Below the pieces are notes generated by a model, which saw nothing but the letters and a program-made list of their open reading frames with translations, had not been told where the DNA came from and ran no database searches. This document shows, in pieces, positions 24,979 to 33,264 of a stretch of DNA of 35,118 bases. Every line of letters starts with the position of its first letter. Position 1 is the first letter of the stretch. The DNA is from Christensenellaceae bacterium. GTDB lineage: Bacteria; Bacillota; Clostridia; Christensenellales; DTU072. The stretch covers positions 1-35,118 of the forward strand of contig JAIRMA010000043.1 in assembly GCA_031259085.1 (NCBI GenBank), in the 5' to 3' direction. A program made the position numbers and the translations under genes.

Positions 24979-25974
24979 CTAGGTGTCAAAAATGATACCA
25001 CACCATTCACCATCATCTAATTCTTTTTTGACATCGAATCCATTTTTCACGAAAGCCTTAATCACCTCTTTTTTATAGGCCACCAAAATACCTGAGCAAA
25101 AAATATGCCCACAAAGATTCATTTTGGGTTTGATAAGGCCTGCTAGTCTTATTAATAATTCAGCAGTGAGATTAGCAAATACTACGTCAATAGGGAATTT
25201 TGCGTTCATGCAAAGATCCGCTTCAGATATAATAACTTTATCCGTAACATTGTTTAAAGCTGCATTTTCATGCGCTGCCTTAACTGCAATTGGATCGATG
25301 TCGTTCATGTAAACGCGTTTTGCACCTTGGACAGCTGCCGCAATTCCAAGTATTCCACTGCCAGTGCCAATGTCTAGGACTACTTTATTCCTAAACTTAT
25401 ATTTGTGAATAAGTTTAAGAATTAACCTAGTCGAAACGTGCTGACCAGTACCAAATGCCATGCCAGGGTCAATGTATACAGGAATACCACATTTCATTGG
25501 AGGCTTCATCCACTTAGGTATTATAGTTACATGTCCTGCACTAAAAGTAGTATAACTCTTTTTCCATTGTCTTAGCCAGTCAACTTCAAAATAATCCTCA
25601 GTATTGAACCTTATAGAGTCTAAATCAACAGTAGGAAAATCATACAAATAACTTCTCACTGATTCCTTGATGTCTTCAATTCGATCTTTTGGAAAAACCG
25701 TAGATAAAACAACCGTTGGTTTGCTAAGTATATCTGCACTAGGATCAAGCACTGAAATAATGGAATTATAATTTAAATACTTTTCAGAAAACTCATCCTT
25801 TATAATTTTAGCAGCATCCTTTATCTCAATCCCCTCAGCCCCTGCCTCGAATAATGCCATTGAAACAAAATCGCTGAATTCTTCAGGTGTTGAGACCAAT
25901 AAAATAGTCTGATCGGGTTTTTTTATATTGGAGTGCAAAAAGACAGAATCATCAATATCAGATGGATCATACAT
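24979..25974 (-). CDS. prmA: Ribosomal protein L11 methyltransferase PrmA
   Basis: A 331-residue class I methyltransferase. DPGMAFGTGQHVSTRLIL is the PrmA hallmark, VVLDIGTGSGILGIAA is SAM motif I and VVFANLTAELLIRL is the catalytic NLT region. The N-terminal substrate-recognition domain contains EDWLRQWK-like EVDWLRQWKKSY. It trimethylates L11. AAGGA lies about 10 bases before the ATG. The N-terminus (residues 1-22) is a slightly longer than usual polar leader. Between dnaJ and this gene lies a 230-base AT-rich gap. Confidence 0.95.
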   Translation of the reverse strand: MYDPSDIDDSVFLHSNIKKPDQTILLVSTPEEFSDFVSMALFEAGAEGIEIKDAAKIIKDEFSEKYLNYNSIISVLDPSADILSKPTVVLSTVFPKDRIEDIKESVRSYLYDFPTVDLDSIRFNTEDYFEVDWLRQWKKSYTTFSAGHVTIIPKWMKPPMKCGIPVYIDPGMAFGTGQHVSTRLILKLIHKYKFRNKVVLDIGTGSGILGIAAAVQGAKRVYMNDIDPIAVKAAHENAALNNVTDKVIISEADLCMNAKFPIDVVFANLTAELLIRLAGLIKPKMNLCGHIFCSGILVAYKKEVIKAFVKNGFDVKKELDDGEWCGIIFDT

Positions 25975-26075
25975 ATGAAAAAAATCCTTATTATATATTT
26001 ATTATCTATCATTAGCTATAACAATAGTTAATTTTGGTAGGGATTAAAATTTGATCAAATTAGAACTACTTATGA

Positions 26076-26109
26076 GACATTTATACATACTAAATCTATA
26101 ATAAATGTC
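26076..26109. repeat. Inverted repeat between dnaJ and prmA
   Basis: GACATTTA and its complement TAAATGTC are 18 bases apart in the 230-base gap after dnaJ. It has no GC-rich core or T-tract, so it is at best a weak transcript-end or processing structure. Confidence 0.25.
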
Positions 26110-26204
26110 ATTATAATAATTTAAACAAATCTAATATATATTATAACATAAACAGAAAAAAAATTCACTATTTTAATTAAATTTCATTAAAAATAATTTT
26201 CAAA

Positions 26205-27332
26205 TTAGATATCGCGTAATTTCTTGCGGAATTTATCAGTTTTATCATATCTAGAATCAGCAAAAATATTACCAAGATCCTTGATTAATTTTTTCTGTTT
26301 AGATGAGATTCCTTTTGGGATGTCTAATGTGACTCTCACATACAAATCACCATAGGTCTCTTTACCTAATACTTTCATGCCACGGCCTTTAATTCGGATA
26401 GTAGCCCCATCTTCTGTGCTCTCTGGTATAACAACTTTTACTGGTGTTGTCATAGTTGGCACATCAACAGTGCAACCCATTACAGCATCAAATACTGGGA
26501 TTGGCATAGTCATTTTCAGGTCGTAATCTGATCTCTCAAAAATAGGATGAGCTGCTACTCTGAACAATACGAATAGATTTCCATTAGGCCCGCCATTTAC
26601 ACCAGCTTGCCCCTCATTAGCGAGCGTCAAGGTTTGTCCGTCAGCCACCCCTGCTGGAATTGCAACCTTTAGAGATCGTCGGACTTTATTATGTGCCTTC
26701 CCCTTACAGTCTGGACAAACATCGGTTATTATTTTACCAGATCCATGGCACATATCACAAACTGTTTCAACATTCATGATGCCTAAAACAGTCCTGGAGC
26801 TAACTGTGATTTTTCCTCTTCCCCCACACTTTGTGCAGACTTTGAATGCATTTCCATTCCGCGCCCCCGTACCTTTACAAGCGACACAATTTTCAATTCT
26901 AAAGAATGAAATTTCTTTTTCAACGCCTGTATATGCTTCTTTGAATGTTAAGTTAAGTGTATATTCTAGGTGATCGCCTTGCATCGCTGAATTTCGTGTT
27001 CTGCCTCTACCTGCGTTTGCAAATGCATTAAACAAGTCATGAAACACATCACTTGTAAATCCCCCATATTGGAATCCACCTCCACCAGTATGTTGTGGTC
27101 CTTCTTCATCTCCATAATTGTCAAAAGCAGCTTTTTTATTTGGATCTGACAAAACGTCATATGCGTGTTGAATTTCTTTAAATTTCTTCTCAGCGTTAGA
27201 TTTTTCAGCATCTGATGCAGTTGCAAAAACGTCAGGATGATATGTCTTTGCTAAACGTCTATATGCTGACTTAATATCATCAGCATTAGCTTTTTTGTCA
27301 ACACCTAAAATTTTATAATAGTCTGCAGCCAT
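26205..27332 (-). CDS. dnaJ: Chaperone DnaJ
   Basis: A 375-residue type I DnaJ. The J-domain (1-70) has the HPD motif in RLAKTYHPDVF. A Gly/Phe-rich region follows (about 78-110, HTGGGGFQYGGF). The zinc-finger domain (about 145-215) holds four CxxCxGxG repeats: CVACKGTG, CTKCGGRG, CDMCHGSG and CPDCKGKA (the last with A for G). Two C-terminal substrate-binding domains end it. It delivers unfolded clients to DnaK and stimulates its ATPase. GGGAGG lies 12 bases before the ATG. It is separated from dnaK by a 129-base gap with a strong hairpin. Confidence 0.97.
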   Translation of the reverse strand: MAADYYKILGVDKKANADDIKSAYRRLAKTYHPDVFATASDAEKSNAEKKFKEIQHAYDVLSDPNKKAAFDNYGDEEGPQHTGGGGFQYGGFTSDVFHDLFNAFANAGRGRTRNSAMQGDHLEYTLNLTFKEAYTGVEKEISFFRIENCVACKGTGARNGNAFKVCTKCGGRGKITVSSRTVLGIMNVETVCDMCHGSGKIITDVCPDCKGKAHNKVRRSLKVAIPAGVADGQTLTLANEGQAGVNGGPNGNLFVLFRVAAHPIFERSDYDLKMTMPIPVFDAVMGCTVDVPTMTTPVKVVIPESTEDGATIRIKGRGMKVLGKETYGDLYVRVTLDIPKGISSKQKKLIKDLGNIFADSRYDKTDKFRKKLRDI

Positions 27333-27376
27333 GTTTATTTTTTACCTCCCTTTAGACACGTGAAACATATTTTATT

Positions 27377-27422
27377 GCAAATACCCAAATGATCTAGAAT
27401 TTTTAGACCATTTGGATATTGC
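27377..27422 (-). other. Large imperfect hairpin between dnaK and dnaJ
   Basis: On the minus strand CCAAATG-g-TCTA, a loop, then TAGA-t-CATTTGG pair, extended outside by AATA/TATT and GC pairs. No T-tract follows, so it is not a classic terminator. A hairpin here could set a 3' end that stabilises or processes the hrcA-grpE-dnaK transcript and lowers dnaJ output. Confidence 0.45.
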
Positions 27423-27461
27423 ATTAACATATTTAGAATTATTAATTAAACTTCATTTGTG

Positions 27462-29282
27462 TTAATTAATGTCGTCAGGGTTGACATTGATAGTAGAATC
27501 GCCAGGATCTGCATTAGGATCACCCTCAGCCCCATTAGCCCCACCAGCTTGGTAAAGTTTAGCAAAGATCGGATTGATAGTTTTGCTGAGCTCTTCAGTT
27601 AGTGCTTTGATTTCATCGCTTGTCTTAGCAGACTTTAATTTGTCTTTAGCAGTATTAACAGCATCTTGAAGTGTAGTTTTATCTTCGTCAGACAATTTAT
27701 CAGCTGATTCAGATAGTGTCTTTTCAGTAGTCAGTATTAACTGTTCAGACATATTTCTAAGATCAACTTCTTCCTTTCGCTTTTTGTCTTCTTCAGCGTA
27801 CATCTCAGCTTCTTTGACAGCTTTGTCAATATCAGAATCGGTTAGATTTGTAGAAGCTGTAATAGTTATATTGGCTGACTTGTTAGTGCCCTTATCAACA
27901 GCCGATACAGAAACAATACCATTTGTATCAATATCAAAGGTAACTTCAATTTGTGGGATTCCGCGCATCGCTGGAGGTATACCAGTTAATTCAAAATTAC
28001 CAAGTGTCTTATTGTCAGCTGCCATTGCACGTTCACCTTGCAATACGTGTATTGAAACTGAAGTTTGATTGTCTGCAGCCGTTGAGAATATCTTTGATTT
28101 TTTGGTAGGAATAGTTGTATTTCTTTCGATTAATACAGTTGATACCCCGCCCAAAGTCTCAATACCTAGTGATAGTGGCGTGACGTCTAATAATAATACA
28201 TCCTTTACATCCCCACTCAAAACACCGCCCTGAATTGCAGCGCCTAATGCAACGCATTCGTCAGGATTTATGCCTTTATAAGGTTCCTTCCCAGTTATAC
28301 TGCGGACTGCGTCCACAATTGCTGGGATACGTGTAGACCCACCTACTAATATTACTTTGTTGATGTCAGCTGCTGAGAGTTTAGCATCTTTAATAGCAGA
28401 AATCGTTGGGGCTATTGTCTTTTTAACAAGATCAGCAGTCATATCATCGAATTTTGCTTTTGTTAAGTCCATATCAATGTGGAGAGGTCCGTTGCTACCC
28501 GCAGTTATGAATGGTAGATTGATGTTAGTCTTAGTGATACCTGATAAATCAATCTTAGCTTTTTCTGCAGCTTCTTTGATTCGTTGCATTGCCATCTTGT
28601 CTCTAGATAAATCAATGCCCTCGTTTTTCTTAAATTCAGCTACTATATAATCCATGATGGCCTTATCAAAATCGTCACCACCTAAACGTGTGTTTCCGTT
28701 AGTAGCTAGAACCTCAAATACACCATCACCTAATTCAAGTATAGATACGTCAAAAGTACCACCACCTAAATCGTAGATCAAGATTTTTTGTGCTTTATTA
28801 TCATCTTTGTCAAGACCATATGCAAGAGCTGCCGCTGTAGGCTCGTTAATAATTCTCAACACTTCGAGCCCTGCTATTTTACCAGCATCTTTTGTTGCCT
28901 GTCTTTGACTATCAGAAAAATATGCTGGTACTGTAATAACAGCTTGGTTTACTTTATGTCCTAAATATGCTTCAGCATCGGACTTTAATTTTGCTAATAT
29001 CATTGCAGATATTTCTTGTGGTGTGTACTTCTTGTTATCAATAGTAACTTTATAACCAGTACCCATCTCTCTCTTAATAGACGTTATCGTTTTGTCTGGA
29101 TTTACAACAGCTTGGCGTTTTGCAACTTGACCCACTAGTCGTTCTCCATCAGTTTTAAAACCCACGACTGATGGGGTAGTTCGCGCACCCTCAGCGTTTG
29201 GTATTACTACAGCTTCGCCACCTTCCATAACGGCTACGCAAGAGTTTGTTGTTCCTAAATCTATTCCAATTATTTTTGCCAT
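27462..29282 (-). CDS. dnaK: Chaperone DnaK (Hsp70)
   Basis: I prefer the ATG at 29282 (606 residues): it gives the canonical start [15 protein letters not shown] with AAGGAG 10 bases upstream. The ATG two codons earlier is only 4 bases from it. The ATPase domain (1 to about 365) shows [49 protein letters not shown] and [13 protein letters not shown]. The linker [19 protein letters not shown] leads into the beta-sandwich substrate domain and helical lid. The C-terminus is short and acidic (INVNPDDIN). It refolds proteins with DnaJ and GrpE. It is controlled by HrcA/CIRCE upstream. Confidence 0.98.
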   Translation of the reverse strand: MAKIIGIDLGTTNSCVAVMEGGEAVVIPNAEGARTTPSVVGFKTDGERLVGQVAKRQAVVNPDKTITSIKREMGTGYKVTIDNKKYTPQEISAMILAKLKSDAEAYLGHKVNQAVITVPAYFSDSQRQATKDAGKIAGLEVLRIINEPTAAALAYGLDKDDNKAQKILIYDLGGGTFDVSILELGDGVFEVLATNGNTRLGGDDFDKAIMDYIVAEFKKNEGIDLSRDKMAMQRIKEAAEKAKIDLSGITKTNINLPFITAGSNGPLHIDMDLTKAKFDDMTADLVKKTIAPTISAIKDAKLSAADINKVILVGGSTRIPAIVDAVRSITGKEPYKGINPDECVALGAAIQGGVLSGDVKDVLLLDVTPLSLGIETLGGVSTVLIERNTTIPTKKSKIFSTAADNQTSVSIHVLQGERAMAADNKTLGNFELTGIPPAMRGIPQIEVTFDIDTNGIVSVSAVDKGTNKSANITITASTNLTDSDIDKAVKEAEMYAEEDKKRKEEVDLRNMSEQLILTTEKTLSESADKLSDEDKTTLQDAVNTAKDKLKSAKTSDEIKALTEELSKTINPIFAKLYQAGGANGAEGDPNADPGDSTINVNPDDIN

Positions 29283-29357
29283 ATTCATTAATCTCCTTGT
29301 AATTTATTTTTAAATGTTAGGCGTTTTGCACATTAATTTTTAGAATAACTGATTGTG

Positions 29358-29906
29358 CTACTCAGCTACTTTTACCATCGCGTATCTGATAACTTTATCA
29401 TAACGCGAATACCCCTTCTGAAGTACTTCAATAACCTTTCCAGAATTTTCATTGCTACGTTCGCGCATAATAGCATTATGAAAATGTGGATCAAATTGAT
29501 CGCCTACTTCACCAAATTCAGTTACATCATATTTGGTTAGAACTGAATCAAATTGCTTACGGATCAGAGCAACACCTTCTAAAGAAGCTGTGTCTGTTAT
29601 AATCGATAGTGCTCGCTCAATTGCATCTTTCACTGGTAAAAAACTCAATATAGCTTCGCTAGAACCATCAATTTTAGCTTGTGATAAGCCCCCTTTATTT
29701 CGTTTAACATAGTTTGAGAACTCCGCTTGTAATCTTTGTATCTGTTCTAAATACATAGCGTCTTTAGCATCGGGTTCAACCTTTGGTTCACTAGCTACTT
29801 CAGCTACTGTTTCAGTAGCAACCGATTGGTCTTTAGCATCGTTACCAGTGTCAGAGTCATTAATCTTTTCGACAGTTTCTTCTGTTTTATCTTTTTTTCT
29901 ACTCAT
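29358..29906 (-). CDS. grpE: Nucleotide exchange factor GrpE
   Basis: A 182-residue protein. The charged, low-complexity N-terminus (about 1-50) is followed by the long dimer coiled coil (YLEQIQRLQAEFSNYVKRN) and the C-terminal beta domain with EFGEVGDQFDPHFHNAIMRE and VLQKGYSRYDKVIRYAMVKV, both signatures. It releases ADP from DnaK. AGGAGG lies 7 bases before the ATG; 35 bases separate it from hrcA. Confidence 0.97.
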   Translation of the reverse strand: MSRKKDKTEETVEKINDSDTGNDAKDQSVATETVAEVASEPKVEPDAKDAMYLEQIQRLQAEFSNYVKRNKGGLSQAKIDGSSEAILSFLPVKDAIERALSIITDTASLEGVALIRKQFDSVLTKYDVTEFGEVGDQFDPHFHNAIMRERSNENSGKVIEVLQKGYSRYDKVIRYAMVKVAE

Positions 29907-29941
29907 TATTATACCTCCTATTTATTAAATTCTTTATCTAA

Positions 29942-30988
29942 TTAAACCTCTGGTTCATCCTTATTCAAATCAGCATCATCTGTATTCTCCATGATAGAAT
30001 TTATTGTATTTCCAACATAAGATAGTACAGATATGACCTTGGAATAATCCATTCGCTCAGGCCCAATCACACCAGCGTGTCCAATCTCTTTACCATTGAT
30101 TGAATATCTTGCAGTTACTACCGCGCATTTATCAATCCCGTTTGTCTCTGACTTTCCAATTTTCAATGAAAATTCTATGTCAGCATTGTCACATATTAAT
30201 GCAGAAATGGACTTTTTGTCATCAATAAGTGAAAAAAAATTACGCGCACTCTCTAAGCTAGTCTCAGGATAATCCAAAACCTTCTTTTCACCCTCAGTAA
30301 TTACAGAATTCGTCTCATCTTCATAAGATAATATGATGTTCATAATGCTGTTCAGTAGCTCTCTAAATGTGTTAAGCTCCGCGTCTACTCTAGCAGAGGC
30401 TGCTTTACTCTTTATATCACCTAGTGAGCGACCTGCAAATATCTTGTTTATTAATACAGTAGCATCAGCTAAAAATGATTCATCTTGAGCATCTACTAAA
30501 ATCACTTTGTCCCGAATTATACCACTATCAGTTATAATTACAACTAAAGCAGATTTGTCATCTAGACCTATTATTTTAATGCCCTTAATATATACCTTAT
30601 TAATGTTTTTGAGAACTATGACCGATGTGTAATTGGTCATATCACTTATTACTTTAGCAGCGGTTTTGACGATCTCTTCTACTCTCAAAAACTTATTATT
30701 AAATGAAGCATTGATAGTCTCAATTTCTTCGATCTTTAATGTCTTATCGCGCAAGAAATTATCAACATAAAATCTGTATGCTAAAGGTGAAGGTATGCGA
30801 CCAGCAGAAGTGTGAGGCTGGACTAAATAACCCATATCTTCAAGCGTTGATAGCTCAGTACGAATAGTAGCTGCACTTACATCATCAAAGTATTTGTTTT
30901 TTATCTCACCTGATGAAATAGGTAGTGCTCCTTTAATGTACTCATCTACGACCGCTTTTAAAATTGTCTGTTTTCTAGTCGATAGCAT
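29942..30988 (-). CDS. hrcA: Heat-inducible transcription repressor HrcA
   Basis: A 348-residue repressor. The N-terminal winged helix (LSTRKQTILKAVVDEYIKGA then SAATIRTELSTLEDMGYL and HTSAGRIPSPLAYRFYVD) is the HrcA signature. A GAF-like domain and dimerisation part follow, with GVIGPERMDYSKVISVLSYV near the end. It binds CIRCE and represses the operon under normal conditions; the GroE chaperonin keeps it active in B. subtilis. AAGGAG is 4 bases before the ATG. The CIRCE operator lies 32 bases upstream, so it represses itself. Confidence 0.97.
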   Translation of the reverse strand: MLSTRKQTILKAVVDEYIKGALPISSGEIKNKYFDDVSAATIRTELSTLEDMGYLVQPHTSAGRIPSPLAYRFYVDNFLRDKTLKIEEIETINASFNNKFLRVEEIVKTAAKVISDMTNYTSVIVLKNINKVYIKGIKIIGLDDKSALVVIITDSGIIRDKVILVDAQDESFLADATVLINKIFAGRSLGDIKSKAASARVDAELNTFRELLNSIMNIILSYEDETNSVITEGEKKVLDYPETSLESARNFFSLIDDKKSISALICDNADIEFSLKIGKSETNGIDKCAVVTARYSINGKEIGHAGVIGPERMDYSKVISVLSYVGNTINSIMENTDDADLNKDEPEV

Positions 30989-31019
30989 CTAGCTCCTTGC
31001 AGTCTCAAGTGTTAATTAC

Positions 31020-31044
31020 TAGCACTCTCATCTGTTGAGTGCTA
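31020..31044 (-). promoter_or_regulatory. CIRCE operator (HrcA binding site)
   Basis: TAGCACTC (31020-31027), 9 bases, then GAGTGCTA (31037-31044): the CIRCE inverted repeat with its typical 9-base spacer. The outermost consensus T/A pair is lost on one side (C at 31019). It lies directly after the -10 of the hrcA promoter, so bound HrcA would block initiation; in the RNA it forms a hairpin before the hrcA ribosome-binding site. Confidence 0.95.
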
Positions 31045-31048
31045 ATTA

Positions 31049-31077
31049 ATTATATATCCTATTATATATAAAGTCAA
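31049..31077 (-). promoter_or_regulatory. Sigma-A promoter of the hrcA-grpE-dnaK-dnaJ operon
   Basis: TTGACT (31072-31077) and a perfect TATAAT (31049-31054) on the minus strand, 17 bases apart, with CIRCE beginning 4 bases further on. It is a strong vegetative promoter controlled by a repressor. The 31078-31387 stretch upstream of it is AT-rich and shows nothing else. Confidence 0.85.
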
Positions 31078-31387
31078 CAAAATATATACACATTTTTAAA
31101 TATTTTACATTTAAAATTAAAAATTGACAATTTGCAAAGTTTTTAGGCTAAAAATTAGGGATATAGGTAAATATTCAAGACAATGAGTACTTGTGAATGA
31201 ATATATGACAATTTAAAAGGCTTCAGACTATTATACTAGAATGTTCTAAGAGTAAATCATATTTAGTAATAATTTAATACTGCGCACACTAAAGGTATGT
31301 AAACTTAAATATGATGGCCAATGAAATGTTTAAAAAGTATGTATAAAAACGCAAACAGGATGTAGACAAAGTAATATACTAAATTTG

Positions 31388-31416
31388 TTGACAATAGAAT
31401 AAAAATAAACTATAAT
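31388..31416 (+). promoter_or_regulatory. Consensus promoter of tRNA-Ala
   Basis: TTGACA (31388-31393) and TATAAT (31411-31416), 17 bases apart, 19 bases before the tRNA: a perfect match to the sigma-A consensus, as expected for stable RNA genes. Confidence 0.88.
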
Positions 31417-31435
31417 TTAACTGATTTTCATTTTA

Positions 31436-31512
31436 GGGGGATTAGCTCAGTTGGCTAGAGCGCCGCGCTGGCAGCGCGGAGGTCAGGGGTTCGAGTCCCC
31501 TATTCTCCACCA
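31436..31512 (+). tRNA. tRNA-Ala (anticodon GGC), CCA encoded
   Basis: A 77-base cloverleaf. The 7-bp acceptor stem includes the alanine identity pair G3-U70. The D arm is TAGCTCAG..GGCTAGAGC. The anticodon stem CCGCG/CGCGG encloses loop CTGGCAG with anticodon GGC. The T arm is AGGGG-TTCGAGT-CCCCT (the loop is TTCGAGT). The discriminator A and encoded CCA end it. It is the last host-like feature; the DNA after it becomes GC-richer and foreign. Confidence 0.97.
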
Positions 31513-31585
31513 TAGACACACGGCGCAAGGGCAGCGTGTAAAACGCTACTTCGCGTCGTTTTTCTTTGCTTTTTTCACGTTGAAT

Positions 31586-31602
31586 GCGCCGTTTTGCGGC
31601 GC
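31586..31602 (+). terminator. Possible terminator after tRNA-Ala
   Basis: GCGCCG-ttttg-CGGCGC followed by GTTTTGTT: a 6-bp GC stem with a short, imperfect T-run, about 75 bases after the tRNA. It lies in the foreign segment, so it may serve the tRNA only by chance of insertion. Confidence 0.4.
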
Positions 31603-31743
31603 GTTTTGTTAGTCTTACCCGTTTTGCCGACTTTTCGTTCACCGTTTACCTTGCAATTTATGTCGCACGGGATTTGAACATTTTGATTTCCCGTTTGAAT
31701 TATTTTGAATTCCGTCAAAACTCACTTTTTATCGCGTGCCTTT

Positions 31744-31788
31744 TTCAAGTTTTATAATATGCGAAAAAAATTCAAGTTTTTTCAAGTT
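31744..31788. repeat. Three direct copies of TTCAAGTT
   Basis: TTCAAGTT occurs at 31744-31751, 31771-31778 and 31781-31788, between the tRNA and the recombinase remnant. Short spaced repeats next to a recombinase can be protein-binding or attachment-site parts, but AT-rich chance repeats are not excluded. No other gene is visible in 31513-31797. Confidence 0.3.
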
Positions 31789-31797
31789 CAACCGATT

Positions 31798-32076
31798 TTA
31801 ACCGGTTTTTCTTGCCTTTCGACAATAAAAAGAGCGGCAAGGTTTTTCCGCCTTGCCGCCCGTTTCCGCCTTGACCTCGGTGCCGTCCTTAAACTCGAAC
31901 GTTATGTCCTCCCGTCCTCTAACAGTTATGCGTTTGACTAGTCTTGCGAATACGTCTTTGTCAAATTCGCTTTGCCGCTCTACGCTCTCTAAAAACTCGG
32001 CGAGAATTTTCCGTCGCGCCGCGTTTAACGCGTTGTTAGTAAGCCAATCTTTTTAAAACTCTTAGTCATTAATTGC
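31798..32076 (-). pseudogene. C-terminal remnant of a serine recombinase
   Basis: In one minus-strand frame the sequence reads LNAARRKILAEFLESVERQ, then EFDKDVFARLVKRITV and FEFKDGTEVKAE. EFDxxxFxxLVxxITV followed by FxFKDGTE is the closing region of large serine recombinases (the DUF4368-like tail). The resolvase catalytic domain and zinc ribbon are missing. Upstream, MTKSFKKIGLL is in another frame, which stops right at the junction. The frame runs on through the terminator at 31834-31859 to a stop at 31798, so the original stop is probably lost. Its orientation toward the tRNA fits an integrase at the edge of an inserted element. Confidence 0.6.
31834..31859 (-). terminator. Rho-independent terminator after the recombinase remnant
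   Basis: A 9-bp stem GCGGCAAGG/CCTTGCCGC with an 8-base loop, followed on the minus strand by TCTTTTTATT. It lies at the end of the recombinase-like sequence and would end transcripts from the phage-like genes. Confidence 0.75.
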
Positions 32077-32089
32077 ATAATTTTACTCC

Positions 32090-32554
32090 TTAATATGTTT
32101 TTTCGAAAAATACTATTTCTTTCTTTTCATAAAAGCAAATACAGTATAGCATCATATCGAATTTTTCAATCTCAATATATTTAAATGATAAAGCAAAATT
32201 TGGAAGAAATGCTACATCAACCGCTATGCCAGAATCAACAACATCCTTTGTAAATCTACTTTCAAAATCATTTTTTTTAATCTCACTATTGTATTTAAAC
32301 AGCTCGGTCAATTCATTACTACTTTGTGAGTAACGAAAAACGCTGTATCTTTCGCCCTCTCCCTTAATATTAAAGCGTTCAATATGATACGTCTTTTTTA
32401 GATTGCTTGGCAGATTTATCCCCCATCTATTCTCATAGCCCTTTATTAAAGGGGACGGCGTTAATTGCCAAATAACACAACCAACGCTAACAATGAGTAA
32501 AACCACTGTTGCACCGATAAAAATATTAAGAATTTTACCTCTAATTTTACTCAC
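32090..32554 (-). CDS. Hypothetical single-pass membrane protein
   Basis: A 154-residue protein starting at GTG. A basic N-terminus (MSKIRGK) and one hydrophobic segment (IFIGATVVLLIVSVGCVIWQ) are followed by a polar domain of about 120 residues outside the membrane (KTYHIERFNIKGEGERYSVF). I do not recognise a family. A cysteine lies in the hydrophobic segment, but the lipobox is poor. It is clearly more AT-rich than the phage genes on both sides and looks like a later insertion or cargo gene. There is no Shine-Dalgarno; a TATAGT hexamer ends about 6 bases before the GTG, so a leaderless message is possible. Confidence 0.55.
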   Translation of the reverse strand: MSKIRGKILNIFIGATVVLLIVSVGCVIWQLTPSPLIKGYENRWGINLPSNLKKTYHIERFNIKGEGERYSVFRYSQSSNELTELFKYNSEIKKNDFESRFTKDVVDSGIAVDVAFLPNFALSFKYIEIEKFDMMLYCICFYEKKEIVFFEKTY

Positions 32555-32600
32555 AAGAAAACTATACCATAATTACAAAAAACTTTAATGACTTTCTTTG

Positions 32601-32996
32601 TCAATATTTAATGTAATTTGTCGAAATCTCCTCAAACCGCTTTGCGGCTCTGTCGTCAAGCCCTTTAAGTTTTCGGATTGCTTTTGTTACGAACTTCCGG
32701 GGCTTTACGGTACTACTGCCGAAGTTTAGGATGTTCGCCACTTTTTCGAGCGGAGTTCCGTATTCGTCCGTTCCATCGTAGGACAGACGATAGCCGTACT
32801 TTTTGCTTGTCGAGACATCGGCTTTGGTGAGCGAGGCGGCGAGTTTGCCGGTGTCTACGGGCGTGTCGGAACGGAGCGCGGCTTCCACCGCGTCCGTTTC
32901 GACGTCCACCTGTTCCTTTATCGCTTCCACCGCCATATCGCCGAGCTTCTCTAATTTGCCGAAATAATCCGCTAACTGTTTTGTTACTCCGTCCAT
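32601..32996 (-). CDS. HK97 gp10-like phage head-tail/neck protein
   Basis: The ATG at 32996 has GGAGG 7 bases upstream; the longer GTG frame would include that site. The product is 131 residues. EAALRSDTPVDTGKLAASLT followed by YDGTDEYGTPLEKVANILNF and KPRKFVTKAIRK is the pattern of HK97 gp10-like proteins (a PVDTGxLxxS core and a final PxxFVxxA). These proteins form part of the neck or tail completion ring. It begins 14 bases after the chaperone extension ends, whereas in siphophages this gene usually lies before the major tail protein gene. Confidence 0.75.
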   Translation of the reverse strand: MDGVTKQLADYFGKLEKLGDMAVEAIKEQVDVETDAVEAALRSDTPVDTGKLAASLTKADVSTSKKYGYRLSYDGTDEYGTPLEKVANILNFGSSTVKPRKFVTKAIRKLKGLDDRAAKRFEEISTNYIKY

Positions 32997-33009
32997 ATAT
33001 TGTCCTCCG

Positions 33010-33264
33010 TTATCCACGCATCCTCCCTTTTGCCGTCATTTCCGCCACGCTCATCGGCGCGGATTTTCGGACGGTCTTGCCCTCCGCCTTCGCTAATGTC
33101 GCGCTGTCTATTTCGGACGAGTAGTGCAAGAGGTCAAACAGAACGTTCAGCCCCATATCTTCGAGCCGCACCGTCAACCCGGTCTTAATCGCGGCGTAGA
33201 GCAGTTGGCTTGTGAAGTCGCCGTCTACCTGTAAAGCGTTTTCCGGCGCGTCAACGCTAAGCCT
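33010..33264 (-). CDS. Tail assembly chaperone C-terminal extension, reached by frameshift
   Basis: Starting on the A7 run (33264-33270) inside the preceding gene, the frame offset +1 (equal to -2) stays open for 84 codons: RLSVDAPENALQVDGDFTSQ, then LEDMGLNVLFDLLHYSSEID, ending in KGRMRG. It has the same GC-rich codon use as its neighbours and no start codon or ribosome-binding site near its beginning. The position directly after a tail-chaperone-like gene matches lambda G/GT, where a frameshift adds the T domain that binds the tape measure protein. I infer a fused product of about 225 residues. Confidence 0.6.
   Translation of the reverse strand, partial: RLSVDAPENALQVDGDFTSQLLYAAIKTGLTVRLEDMGLNVLFDLLHYSSEIDSATLAKAEGKTVRKSAPMSVAEMTAKGRMRG

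Noticed and set aside
31442-31642. 66-residue minus-strand open frame across tRNA-Ala
   Set aside because: Its C-terminal part is the antisense reading of the tRNA, a well-known source of false gene calls.
33010-33264. The second chaperone frame as an independent gene
   Set aside because: There is no start codon or ribosome-binding site near its beginning, and it overlaps the end of the first frame in the manner of frameshifted tail genes.
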